DNA of 64,000 nucleotides from Bacteroides fragilis (GTDB lineage: Bacteria > Bacteroidota > Bacteroidia > Bacteroidales > Bacteroidaceae). Positions 1 to 7,934 of this stretch are shown piece by piece (within the stretch, counting starts at the first letter, position 1; every line of letters begins with the position of its first letter). Where the stretch lies: the NCBI RefSeq assembly GCF_019583405.1, contig NZ_SZUU01000009.1, positions 124,001-188,000 of the forward strand. The letters are read 5' to 3'. The notes beneath the pieces were generated by a model, which saw nothing but the letters and a program-made list of their open reading frames with translations, was not told the DNA's origin and ran no database searches. A program made the translations under genes and the position numbers.

Positions 1-722
1 ATTGAGGAGTCTTTCAGCAAGTGAATCAGCAGATCTTTTTTCTCTTTTTTCTCGACAAAATAAACTTGTTGAGAGATGATGTCTACGGTCGAAGAAGCCG
101 GGGTTACCTCCACTTTTTCCGGCTTTGTCAACATTGAGTTTGCCAGCGTCTCTATTTCCGGTGGCATGGTAGCCGAGAAAAACAGAGTCTGTCTTTTGGC
201 TGGAAGCAGTTTTAGGATACGTTTGATGTCATGGATAAATCCCATGTCGAGCATTCGGTCTGCTTCGTCCAATACAAAAAAGTCAAGCGAATTCAAGGAA
301 ACGAATCCTTGTGATATCAAATCCAATAATCTCCCCGGGGTTGCAATTAATATCTGTATACCGCCCCGTAAAGCGTCGGTTTGTGGCTTCTGTCCTACTC
401 CGCCGAAAATAACGGCATGTTTCAAACCTGTGTACCGGCCATATGCTTCAAAGCTTTCACCAATTTGTATCGCAAGTTCCCGAGTAGGTGTCAGCACTAG
501 TGCTTTGATCCCTTTGCGATGATCTGTTTTATACAATTTTTGCAAAATGGGGATAGAAAAAGCTGCTGTTTTACCAGTACCTGTTTGGGCACAACCTAAT
601 AAATCTTTTCCTTGAAGTAAAATGGGGATTGACTGCTCTTGTATTGGGGTGGGAGAGGTGTAACCCTCTTGTCTTAAAGCCTTTAAAATAGGCTCTATTA
701 AATTCAAATTTTCAAATGTCAT
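1..722 (-). CDS. rhlE: DEAD-box ATP-dependent RNA helicase, RhlE type (3' end outside window)
   Basis: The reverse strand reads without a stop from an ATG at 722 to the window edge, giving about 240 N-terminal residues of a cytoplasmic ATP-dependent RNA-unwinding enzyme. Visible motifs in order are a Q-motif (PTPIQ, about residue 25), Walker A AQTGTGKT (45-52), PTRELA, the RhlE-like ATPGRLLDL, DEAD within VLDEADRMLDMGF, and SAT. The second RecA domain begins and is then cut off. In the family this helicase acts in ribosome assembly and RNA turnover. The region upstream carries a -7 element on the same strand. RhlE is preferred over other DEAD-box subfamilies because of the motif Ib and DEAD context; the missing C-terminus leaves the subfamily slightly open. 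Confidence 0.93.
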   Translation of the reverse strand, partial: MTFENLNLIEPILKALRQEGYTSPTPIQEQSIPILLQGKDLLGCAQTGTGKTAAFSIPILQKLYKTDHRKGIKALVLTPTRELAIQIGESFEAYGRYTGLKHAVIFGGVGQKPQTDALRGGIQILIATPGRLLDLISQGFVSLNSLDFFVLDEADRMLDMGFIHDIKRILKLLPAKRQTLFFSATMPPEIETLANSMLTKPEKVEVTPASSTVDIISQQVYFVEKKEKKDLLIHLLKDSS

Positions 723-768
723 GTACAATAATTGAATGAGCCTCTCGGCTCTGTTATGTTATATAGCA

Positions 769-776
769 CAAAGATA
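769..776 (-). promoter_or_regulatory. Probable -7 element for rhlE
   Basis: The reverse strand reads TATCTTTG, an exact match to the Bacteroides TAnnTTTG -7 box, about 47 bases upstream of the helicase ATG. No convincing TTTG -33 box is seen at 19-21 bases. Confidence 0.45.
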
Positions 777-868
777 GGGCAATCGTGAGACGTAAATCCT
801 TTTTTCTGTAATGCTTTAATCTTATTTAACTAAGGTGAAGGGCATATCATCGGAGGTTTAAGCGTACT

Positions 869-901
869 TTTGTCTTTCATTATATAAGTAATCTAAATTT
901 G
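869..901 (+). promoter_or_regulatory. Bacteroides-type promoter for the SDR gene
   Basis: TTTG at 869-872, a 21-base spacer and TAAATTTG at 894-901 match both halves of the Bacteroides sigma-A promoter. The ATG at 913 lies only 11 bases after the -7 box, so the mRNA leader would be a few bases at most. Confidence 0.7.
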
Positions 902-912
902 TATAAGAAGAA

Positions 913-1683
913 ATGAAAGGTAAAATCGTTTTTATAACGGGAGCAAGCAGCGGCATTGGTGAAGGATGTGCGCGTAAGTTTGCTTCGCAGGGTTCGGATT
1001 TGATTCTGAATGCCCGGAACGTGGCAAAACTCGAAGAGTTAAAAATTGAACTGGAGGCTAAATATAGAGTACGTATTTACTTATTGCCGTTTGACGTACG
1101 CGATCGGAATGCAGCAACCGTGGCGTTAGCTTCTTTACCGCAGGAGTGGAAATGTATTGATGTACTGGTGAATAATGCCGGGCTTGTGATTGGTGTGGAT
1201 AAAGAATTTGAGGGAAATCTGGATGAATGGGATATCGTGATTGATACTAATATAAAAGCTTTGTTGGCTATGACGCGTATGGTGGTTCCCGGAATGGTGG
1301 AACGTGGACACGGTCATATCATCAATATCGGTTCGATAGCTGGTGATGCGGCTTATCCGGGTGGAAGCGTGTATTGCGCCACTAAGGCTGCCGTCAAAGC
1401 ACTTTCGGACGGTTTGCGTATTGATTTGGTAGATACTCCGCTTCGTGTGACAAACATAAAACCGGGAATGGTAGAAACTAATTTTACGGTTGTTCGTTAT
1501 CGTGGAGATAGGGATGCTGCCGATGCTTTTTATAAAGGTATTCGTCCGTTGACTGGAGATGACATAGCTGAAACTGTTTACTATGCTGCTTCTGCTCCCG
1601 AGCATATACAGATAGCGGAAGTATTGGTGATGCCCACTTATCAGGCAACCGGTACGATTTCTTATAAGAAAAAAGACTGTTGA
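913..1683 (+). CDS. ydfG: SDR-family NADP-dependent oxidoreductase, YdfG-like
   Basis: This is a 256-residue classical short-chain dehydrogenase, the usual family length. The Rossmann cofactor motif TGASSGIG lies at residues 9-16, NNAG at 87-90, the catalytic Ser at 141, and the YxxxK pair at Tyr154 and Lys158. The stretch DVRDR, ASLPQEW, IDVLVNNAGL and PGMVERGHGHIINIGS closely follows E. coli YdfG, which oxidises L-allo-threonine, serine and 3-hydroxy acids with NADP. That substrate range is family knowledge; nothing here proves it for this protein. The gene is monocistronic with its own promoter immediately upstream, and the ATG at 913 is the only sensible start. Confidence 0.92.
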   Translation: MKGKIVFITGASSGIGEGCARKFASQGSDLILNARNVAKLEELKIELEAKYRVRIYLLPFDVRDRNAATVALASLPQEWKCIDVLVNNAGLVIGVDKEFEGNLDEWDIVIDTNIKALLAMTRMVVPGMVERGHGHIINIGSIAGDAAYPGGSVYCATKAAVKALSDGLRIDLVDTPLRVTNIKPGMVETNFTVVRYRGDRDAADAFYKGIRPLTGDDIAETVYYAASAPEHIQIAEVLVMPTYQATGTISYKKKDC

Positions 1684-1715
1684 GAAATCTAAAAAATGTT
1701 TTTTAGGAAGATTGT

Positions 1716-1746
1716 TTTGTGGGGTGATAAAAATTCTATTATTTTG
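1716..1746 (+). promoter_or_regulatory. Probable promoter for the SPOR lipoprotein gene
   Basis: TTTG at 1716-1719, a 19-base spacer and TTATTTTG at 1739-1746. The -7 box differs from TAnnTTTG at one position. It lies 50 bases upstream of the ATG at 1797. Confidence 0.5.
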
Positions 1747-1796
1747 TCCCCTTCAAAAGAGTGGATACAAGATTATTAACTAAATGTGTATAGATT

Positions 1797-2294
1797 ATGA
1801 AAAAATTAGTAGTATTAGGGATGGGCGTATGCGTTGCCTTGGCATTTGCTTCATGTAAATCCAGCGAAAGCGCTTATAAAAAGGCATACGAGAAAGCTAA
1901 ACAACAGGAATTGGCTGAGCCTCAGGTAGAAGCTCCTGTCGAAGTTACTCCGGTAGTTGCTGCTCCGGTAGAGACTAAAAAAGCTGTTGATAATGCTGCA
2001 GGCGTTCGTCAGGAAAAGGTAACAGTCGTTTCAGGTGCCGATGGATTGAAAGACTATAGCGTAGTATGCGGTAGCTTCGGTTTGAAAGCAAATGCAGAGG
2101 GGCTAAAAGATTTCTTGGACAAAGAAGGTTATAACGCAACCATTGCTTTCAATGCTGAGACAGCCATGTATCGTGTGATTGTAAATACATTCGCCGATAG
2201 AGCTTCTGCTGCGCAGGCACGTGATGCTTTCAAGGCTAAATATCCTAATAGAAAAGACTTCCAGGGTGCCTGGTTGTTATATAGAATCTATTAA
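1797..2294 (+). CDS. SPOR domain-containing lipoprotein
   Basis: The 165-residue product starts with a lipoprotein signal peptide ending in a lipobox (FASC, Cys at about residue 20), so it should be lipidated and anchored in an envelope membrane. A Glu/Val/Pro-rich linker (about residues 40-75) leads to a C-terminal SPOR domain (about 85-165; YSVVCGSFGLKANAEGL opens it). SPOR domains bind denuded peptidoglycan strands, commonly at division sites. The role here in cell-wall or septum biology is inferred from the domain alone. The gene is flanked by its own promoter and a strong terminator, so it is probably monocistronic. Confidence 0.88.
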   Translation: MKKLVVLGMGVCVALAFASCKSSESAYKKAYEKAKQQELAEPQVEAPVEVTPVVAAPVETKKAVDNAAGVRQEKVTVVSGADGLKDYSVVCGSFGLKANAEGLKDFLDKEGYNATIAFNAETAMYRVIVNTFADRASAAQARDAFKAKYPNRKDFQGAWLLYRIY

Positions 2295-2346
2295 TAAGAA
2301 ATCTTTTTGGTAATTTCGGGAGTGACGGATGTTTTCTCCCGGTAAA

Positions 2347-2378
2347 GAAGGTATCCTGTGAAGGATGCCTTCTTTTTT
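2347..2378 (+). terminator. Rho-independent terminator after the SPOR gene
   Basis: An 11-bp stem (2347-2357 with 2362-2372, one G-T wobble, 4-base loop) is followed directly by a run of T at 2373-2378. Confidence 0.85.
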
Positions 2379-2420
2379 GTTTTGACCTTTTGGTAAATAC
2401 ACTTTTTATTAGCAACAAAA

Positions 2421-2451
2421 TTTCTATCGATCAAAATATTATGTATCTTTG
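2421..2451 (+). promoter_or_regulatory. Probable promoter for the methyltransferase transcript
   Basis: TTTC at 2421-2424, a 19-base spacer and TATCTTTG at 2444-2451, an exact -7 box. Transcription would begin near 2457, leaving a leader of about 185 bases before the methyltransferase. Confidence 0.6.
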
Positions 2452-2491
2452 CGGCATGACAAATACTCTTAGATCGGATTTGGTTTTGTAA

Positions 2492-2517
2492 ACAATCTGT
2501 TTTTTGCAACAGATTGT
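2492..2517 (+). promoter_or_regulatory. Leader hairpin upstream of the methyltransferase
   Basis: A perfect 10-bp stem (2492-2501 with 2508-2517) and 6-base loop sit in the leader. It directly follows the stop codon of an 11-codon reading frame (2456-2491) that starts just after the promoter. No T-run follows, so it is not a plain terminator; an attenuation or mRNA-stability role is only inferred. Confidence 0.4.
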
Positions 2518-2642
2518 CCTTTCGTCTTCTCTCGAATAACTCTTTTCGGGAGCAATTCTTTATTATTATAATTCAAGTTTTATCTGCATACAATACTGAA
2601 AGTATTACTATGCTTTTCGTGTATGCGAAATACATTAAGATA

Positions 2643-3422
2643 ATGAGTAACGAAAATAAAACAATTCACGATTTCGAACTTAATTTAATCTGCGATTTTT
2701 TTTCCAATATGGAACGACAGGGCCCCGGAAGTCCTGAGGTAACATTAAAGGCATTGAGTTTTATAGATAATCTCACTGAAAAATCCCTTATAGCCGATAT
2801 CGGCTGTGGAACCGGCGGTCAGACCATGGTATTGGCCGGTCATGTGACAGGGCAGGTTACAGGGCTTGATTTTCTTTCCGGTTTTATTGATATCTTCAAT
2901 CGTAATGCGAGGCAGTCGGGCTTGCAAAACAGGGTGACAGGTATTGTCGGTTCAATGGATGATCTTCCTTTCCGAAATGAAGAGTTAGATCTGATTTGGT
3001 CGGAAGGGGCTATTTATAATATCGGCTTTGAACGGGGGCTGAATGAGTGGCGTAAGTATTTGAAGAAAGGAGGATATATTGCAGTTTCTGAATGTTCATG
3101 GTTTACAGACGAACGTCCGGCGGAAATCAATGACTTTTGGGTGGATGCGTATCCTGAAATAGATACGATTCCGAATCAAGTAACCAAAATTCACAAAGCA
3201 GGCTATCTTCCTGTTGCTACATTTATTCTGCCTGAAAATTGTTGGACAGAGCATTATTTTGCTCCCAAAATTGCAGCTCAGAAGATTTTTCTAAATAAAT
3301 ATGCCGGAAATAAAATTGCTGAGGAATTCAGTATGCTTCAATCCATTGAAGAAGAGCTATACCATAAGTATAAAGAATTTTACGGCTATACATTTTTTAT
3401 TGCAAAAAAGATAGGACTATGA
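2643..3422 (+). CDS. Class I SAM-dependent methyltransferase
   Basis: From the ATG at 2643 the product has 259 residues. The SAM-binding motif I is IADIGCGTGGQT (about residues 52-63), followed by an acidic loop (GLDFL) and motif II-IV regions (SMDDLPF, LDLIWSEGAIYNIGF). This matches the cytoplasmic Methyltransf_11/25 class that methylates small molecules. The substrate cannot be told from sequence. An upstream TTG at 2514 would extend the frame, but that extension runs through the leader hairpin, so the ATG is preferred. It lies alone between a promoter with a structured leader and a terminator. Confidence 0.85.
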   Translation: MSNENKTIHDFELNLICDFFSNMERQGPGSPEVTLKALSFIDNLTEKSLIADIGCGTGGQTMVLAGHVTGQVTGLDFLSGFIDIFNRNARQSGLQNRVTGIVGSMDDLPFRNEELDLIWSEGAIYNIGFERGLNEWRKYLKKGGYIAVSECSWFTDERPAEINDFWVDAYPEIDTIPNQVTKIHKAGYLPVATFILPENCWTEHYFAPKIAAQKIFLNKYAGNKIAEEFSMLQSIEEELYHKYKEFYGYTFFIAKKIGL

Positions 3423-3535
3423 TTCGTTTTATGTAAACGATATGTTTAAGTAGGGCAGATGGACCTTCATAAATACCGCCCTCTCTATTTTGTATAGAGC
3501 ATCAAGTATATCTGTTGGTGCAGATGATGAAAAAA

Positions 3536-3568
3536 GGAGCTGTTCCAAAAAGCAGGAACAGCTCCTTT
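3536..3568. terminator. Bidirectional terminator between the methyltransferase and the GH2 gene
   Basis: A perfect 11-bp stem (3536-3546 with 3555-3565) has T residues on its right and an A-run on its left. It can therefore serve both the + gene ending at 3422 and the - gene ending at 3587. Confidence 0.85.
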
Positions 3569-3586
3569 AGTAAATTAAGGATATGA

Positions 3587-6262
3587 TTACTTTTTCTCGC
3601 CGAACTCTTCTTGCTGTTGTTCCACTTCTTTTAGTTTGGCAGCATTTTCAGCTTTCTGCAGTCTTTCTTTTTCCAATGCTGCTTCTGATTTTGGGATTGG
3701 GGCGTTTACTGCCTTTTGTCCTGTAAAGTTTGGAATAAGTGCTGATTCTTCCCGGTTGTATATCTGTGGGAAGTCTCCCGGTTTACTCTCCAATTCTAAT
3801 ATGGCACTGCTTGGCATCTGCGAACCTTCAAACAAAACACTGGCCGTTATTTTTATTTTTCCGGGTTTTAAAGTTGACTGGACTAATATCGGGGCTGTTC
3901 CCCAGCGGACCGGTGCCGGGTTAGCTAAATTGTCCGCTCCGCCTAAGATGCGTCCTTCACCTTCTATCTGAAATTTGATGGTGTAGTTGTTTAAGCGTTT
4001 GATGTTTCCATTTTTGTCGGCAACGGCAGCTATGACTGTGACGAAGTCAGAACCGTCAGCTTTCAGATCTACTCCTTCATTATCTACCCAAAGAAGTAGT
4101 TTTTCGGGACGTCGTGCCGGAAATACTTTATGTGTAGCAACTATTTTGCCATCAATCAATCCTTCTGCCAATAAATAAACGTCTGCTTGTTTGCCTTGAC
4201 GTGAAAGTGCTTTATCTTTCATGAAGTCATATGCATTTTCGAATGTAATGACGGGATAAGGCATTCCTTCTTTTTTCGGATTGCGGACATAGGTTTGTGT
4301 TTTTCCGTCTTTGAGATAGGTGAGTCTCACTTCGTCACAATTAGAATAAACCGTGACGTCTTTGCCAGAGAACGGGGTCATTTCATGGGCGATGTAAACT
4401 ATCGGACCTGTTTTGAAAAGACGCTCATCTTTCCGGGGAGAACGTTGGGACATAAACATATAGTAAGAATACTTGGGCTGCCGGAATACATCCATTATAC
4501 CTCCGTAGAACGGATCGGGGTGATAACCGCGTTGATGGTCGAACGAATGCCATAAACAGCCTCCTATATGTTGCCGGGGGGTACGGTATAAAGCATCATA
4601 ACTGGTGTATTTGTAAGGTGGGCAAGCATAATGTTGCGCTTGTATAAGCATGGCTTGTTCACCCCAGTTGCGGGCCACCCGGCTGGGAGAGTTGTGAGAA
4701 TTCCAGTCATCCACATTATCGCCCCATTCACGTGTGAAGTAAGTGATCTGTTTCTTGATATTGTTGGTTGAGTAAGCTCCTCCACCTCCATTCAGCGGGT
4801 GGGTGAAAAGTATTTGGAAATGTTCTTTTCCTTTGGCTTCACTATCACATCCGCTGTAGCAATATCGATACGGATATTCTGCTTTTACTATGTCATGCGC
4901 ATTTTGGGCAAAGTCGGCCGGATACCAGGTTTCGTTCAGGATTGGTTCCCACATCCATACGCAGGGATGGTTACGGTCTCGTCGAACCATATTCCGTATG
5001 TCGCTGTATACCCGTTGCGCAAAGACGGGAGCATCGTTCCAGAATTGCCAGCCCGGTGTGTTGACAATTACAAACAGCCCAAGTTCATCACAAGCATCCA
5101 TGAAAGCCGGGTCTTGTGGGCAATGTGCATTACGAATTACTTTCATTCCGGCATCTCTCAGTTTTTTGGCATCCCGCCAGTGAATGCTGTTTGGGACTGC
5201 ATTACCCACTATTGCAAAGTCCTGGTGGCGGTTAGCTCCTATCAGCGGTGCTTCATAAGGCTTTCCGTTCAGCCAGAACCCGGCTTCTCCCTTGAATTCG
5301 ATACTTCGAATTCCAATTCGACGTCGGTATCCGTCTATTACGTTACCTTGTCCGTCACGAATACGCACAATCAGATTATATAACGTAGGTGTCTCTGGGC
5401 TCCATAACATTGGATTTTTTACTGTCAACTTATCAGATGAACTGACTGCCTTACCGGATTTGACACGAATGACGGAATTCAGAAAAGCTATTTGTTGTCC
5501 GTCCGGTTGTTGAAGCTCGTATTCGACGACTCCTTTAAAGGCTTTTTTCCCGGAGTTGCGAATCTGTATTTTGAGCAATACTTCGGCCGAGAGGTCCGAT
5601 ACATTGTCATAAGCGACAAATAATCCTCCGCCTGCTTCTTCGTTTTCATAATTCGGATCGGTAATGAATACCTGATTATGTGCTACCAGCCAACAGTCCC
5701 GGTATATTCCTCCGAAATAAGTGAAGTCCAGCACTTCCTGTTGCTTTCCGGGAGGATAATTAGGGTCATTACTATTGTCGGACCATACGGCAATCAGGTT
5801 GTCCTGGCCCAATTCCAGGGCATCCGTCACATCGACAACTGCCGGCAGATAACCTCCAAAGTGTTCGGAGAGTAGTTTGCCGTTGACATATATTTTACTT
5901 TTACCCATGATGGCTTCAAAGTGCAGGAATAATTTTTTGCCTTTCAAAGTTTCATCCGGTGTGAAGTGTTTGCGATACCAGACTTCACCTTGATAATTAA
6001 TACAGCCGCTGGCTTCAGTGGGCAGGTATTCGATACCATGGGGCAAGGAAACTACCGTCCATGATCGGTCATCGAAATTAACGGCTTCGGCACCTGTGCA
6101 ATTTCCTTTGTAAAAACGCCATGCAGGATTCATGGAATAGACATTCCGACCTGAATCTGCCAATCGGAAAAATCCTGCGGTGGAGAATTCTGGCTGATGT
6201 GCTTTCATGCATAACGAGGATAGGAACAGGCTAATAAATAGCAAAATAATACTTCTCTTCAT
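3587..6262 (-). CDS. Secreted glycoside hydrolase family 2 protein (beta-galactosidase/glucuronidase-like)
   Basis: The 891-residue protein begins with a signal peptide (MKRSIILLFISLFLSSLCMKA) and should be periplasmic or surface-exposed. The jelly-roll sugar-binding domain (about residues 45-195), Ig-like domain (about 225-325) and TIM barrel (about 330-600) follow the GH2 order. The likely acid/base Glu444 is in EPILNETW and the likely nucleophile Glu512 is in FTREWGD. Beta-sandwich domains follow, and the protein ends in an odd Lys/Glu-rich tail of about 40 residues. It is a retaining exo-glycosidase by family; galactoside versus glucuronide specificity is not decidable here. No SusC/D or regulator is adjacent, so it is an orphan rather than part of a polysaccharide locus. 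Confidence 0.88.
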   Translation of the reverse strand: MKRSIILLFISLFLSSLCMKAHQPEFSTAGFFRLADSGRNVYSMNPAWRFYKGNCTGAEAVNFDDRSWTVVSLPHGIEYLPTEASGCINYQGEVWYRKHFTPDETLKGKKLFLHFEAIMGKSKIYVNGKLLSEHFGGYLPAVVDVTDALELGQDNLIAVWSDNSNDPNYPPGKQQEVLDFTYFGGIYRDCWLVAHNQVFITDPNYENEEAGGGLFVAYDNVSDLSAEVLLKIQIRNSGKKAFKGVVEYELQQPDGQQIAFLNSVIRVKSGKAVSSSDKLTVKNPMLWSPETPTLYNLIVRIRDGQGNVIDGYRRRIGIRSIEFKGEAGFWLNGKPYEAPLIGANRHQDFAIVGNAVPNSIHWRDAKKLRDAGMKVIRNAHCPQDPAFMDACDELGLFVIVNTPGWQFWNDAPVFAQRVYSDIRNMVRRDRNHPCVWMWEPILNETWYPADFAQNAHDIVKAEYPYRYCYSGCDSEAKGKEHFQILFTHPLNGGGGAYSTNNIKKQITYFTREWGDNVDDWNSHNSPSRVARNWGEQAMLIQAQHYACPPYKYTSYDALYRTPRQHIGGCLWHSFDHQRGYHPDPFYGGIMDVFRQPKYSYYMFMSQRSPRKDERLFKTGPIVYIAHEMTPFSGKDVTVYSNCDEVRLTYLKDGKTQTYVRNPKKEGMPYPVITFENAYDFMKDKALSRQGKQADVYLLAEGLIDGKIVATHKVFPARRPEKLLLWVDNEGVDLKADGSDFVTVIAAVADKNGNIKRLNNYTIKFQIEGEGRILGGADNLANPAPVRWGTAPILVQSTLKPGKIKITASVLFEGSQMPSSAILELESKPGDFPQIYNREESALIPNFTGQKAVNAPIPKSEAALEKERLQKAENAAKLKEVEQQQEEFGEKK

Positions 6263-6773
6263 TGTGGTAGTTTTTTATAATCAATTATTGGTGTTTCCTT
6301 TTTGATTTTCAATCTTAAAATAGGCTGGTTTTGATAATCTTCGCATGATACGGCGTGAAGTTATTAAAAAAGTATAATACTCACAAGAAGCTTACGAACT
6401 CTTTATGTAAATCATCTTTTTAGACTGTATAATTAGTGTTGATTATTTTTGTATATTTAGATGGAAGAGTTTCTATTTGTTTAAATAGTAATTATCTTCT
6501 CCGGGACTATAGTAAGAAGATGTTTTATATGAAGAGGCTTGTGCTATGTTATTTTGTTTATAACCAATGTTTTAAAGCTGTTTGTTTTAAGCTTGTAAAG
6601 GGTTCGGTTTAACATAGTGTTAAGTCAAGTCTTTTGTGGATAAACAACAAATCTTTTAAATGCAAAAGTCTTGTTGTTTAGGAGTGGAAAGCCAATGATA
6701 CAAAAGAGGAATTAACAATGTTAATTTGTGCCCTTCCTCAGAGGAACTGTTTGTGTGTGTCAAAAGTCTTTTT

Positions 6774-6862
6774 ACCACAGATTATATCAATTTTTATAGA
6801 TTATCAATATTGATAATCAATGGCTTGGTCTTTTCTTTGTGTCGCTCAGTGTCCTCTGTGGT
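6774..6862. repeat. Inverted-repeat element with central 20-bp palindrome
   Basis: The outer arms 6774-6781 and 6855-6862 are exact reverse complements. The 20-bp palindrome at 6799-6818 is perfect. The flanking words resemble the ACCACAGAGGACACAGAG-type intergenic repeats known in many bacterial genomes; that link is from memory and not verified. Confidence 0.5.
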
Positions 6863-7028
6863 GAGTTTCGGTACACCTCTTCTTTGTTTGCGTTGTCTGT
6901 GCCATATGAAAATTTAAAGATATACCTGAATATATTTTTGAAATGAAAGGTTTTTTAGAGTTTTGCCGGTTTCTACTAAAAGAAGTTATAATTAGCTATT
7001 TAAAAACTTTTTAAAGAGATAAAGTTTT

Positions 7029-7036
7029 TACTTTTG
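7029..7036 (+). promoter_or_regulatory. -7 element of the sulfate-activation operon
   Basis: TACTTTTG matches TAnnTTTG exactly, 62 bases upstream of the cysQ ATG. The -33 region is only T-rich without a TTTG. Confidence 0.5.
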
Positions 7037-7063
7037 TATCTCTATTTACTTGGGGATTCTACG

Positions 7064-7080
7064 CCTTGTCGGAAACAAGG
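7064..7080 (+). promoter_or_regulatory. Leader hairpin before cysQ
   Basis: A 6-bp stem (CCTTGT 7064-7069 with ACAAGG 7075-7080) and 5-base loop lie in the untranslated leader, 18 bases before the cysQ ATG. Its role is unknown; it matches no riboswitch I recognise. Confidence 0.3.
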
Positions 7081-7098
7081 TTTTAATTGCGTAATAAA

Positions 7099-7914
7099 AT
7101 GGAACATAAATACTTATTTATCGCTGTTGATGCAGCCCTGAAAGCTGGTGAGGAGATATTGTCTATTTATACTGATCCGGCTTCGGACTTCGAAATAGAG
7201 CGGAAAGCTGATAATTCTCCTTTGACCATTGCTGACCGGAAAGCACATATAATAATTTCCACTATTTTGAATGAAACACCTTTTCCTGTTTTGAGCGAAG
7301 AGGGGAGACACCTGGATTACGATACCCGTCGTAAGTGGGAAATGTTGTGGATTGTCGATCCTTTGGATGGTACGAAAGAGTTTATCAAGCGAAACGGTGA
7401 ATTTACGGTGAACATAGCTTTGGTGAAAGCAGGAGTTCCTATTATCGGAGTTATTTATCTGCCGGTGAAAAAAGAACTCTATTTTGCGGGTGAAGAGACC
7501 GGTGCTTATAAATTATCCGATATTACGGCTTTAGAGGATAATGCTACACTTGATAAATTGATTGCTGCTTCCGAACGGTTACCACAGGCCGGTCGGCAAA
7601 ATCGATTTGTGGTTGTCGCTTCCCGTTCACATCTCACTCCGGAGACAGACGCATACATTGAAGTATTGAAGCAGAAGCACGGCGATGTGGAGTTGATATC
7701 CAGTGGCAGTTCTATTAAAATATGTTTGGTTGCCGAAGGTAAAGCGGATGTTTATCCTCGTTTTGCTCCTACTATGGAGTGGGATACCGCTGCCGGGCAT
7801 GCCATAGCACGTGCTGCGGGAATGGAGGTTTATCAGGCGGATAAAGATGTTCCCTTGCAGTATAATAAAGAAGATTTGCTGAATCCCTGGTTTATTGTTG
7901 AGAAGAGAAGATAA
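7099..7914 (+). CDS. cysQ: 3'(2'),5'-bisphosphate nucleotidase CysQ
   Basis: The 271-residue enzyme hydrolyses 3'-phosphoadenosine 5'-phosphate (PAP) to AMP and phosphate. It belongs to the Mg-dependent, Li-sensitive FIG phosphatase superfamily. Metal-binding motifs are SEEG (66-69), DPLDGT (87-92) and the C-terminal WDTAAGHAIARAAG. Family length is about 250-275. The ATG at 7099 is chosen over a TTG four codons upstream. It opens a tightly spaced operon: the SLC13 gene begins 20 bases downstream. PAP is the by-product of the sulfotransferase encoded five genes later, so this enzyme relieves product inhibition in the same pathway. Confidence 0.95.
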   Translation: MEHKYLFIAVDAALKAGEEILSIYTDPASDFEIERKADNSPLTIADRKAHIIISTILNETPFPVLSEEGRHLDYDTRRKWEMLWIVDPLDGTKEFIKRNGEFTVNIALVKAGVPIIGVIYLPVKKELYFAGEETGAYKLSDITALEDNATLDKLIAASERLPQAGRQNRFVVVASRSHLTPETDAYIEVLKQKHGDVELISSGSSIKICLVAEGKADVYPRFAPTMEWDTAAGHAIARAAGMEVYQADKDVPLQYNKEDLLNPWFIVEKRR

Positions 7915-7934
7915 ACCACTAATTGTTTGCGTTT

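Larger units (their letters stand above)
6263..7098. other. Long intergenic region with nested inverted repeats
   Basis: No gene is supported in about 830 bases between two divergent genes. The first 450 bases are AT-rich without clear signals. From 6774 to 6862 an 8-bp inverted repeat (ACCACAGA / TCTGTGGT) encloses a perfect 20-bp palindrome at 6799-6818. The right part, read on the reverse strand, has repeated CACAGA/GACAC-type words. The final 70 bases hold the cysQ promoter element and a leader hairpin. Confidence 0.6.

Noticed and set aside
76..522. Forward-strand open frame of 148 codons
   Set aside because: It is antisense to the RhlE helicase, whose motifs are unmistakable on the reverse strand.
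2514..2642. TTG-initiated N-terminal extension of the methyltransferase
   Set aside because: It runs through the leader hairpin and adds residues unlike the family; the ATG at 2643 fits better.
7037..7098. Known sulfur-related riboswitch in the cysQ leader
   Set aside because: Only a single 6-bp hairpin is present, with no SAM or SAH riboswitch consensus.
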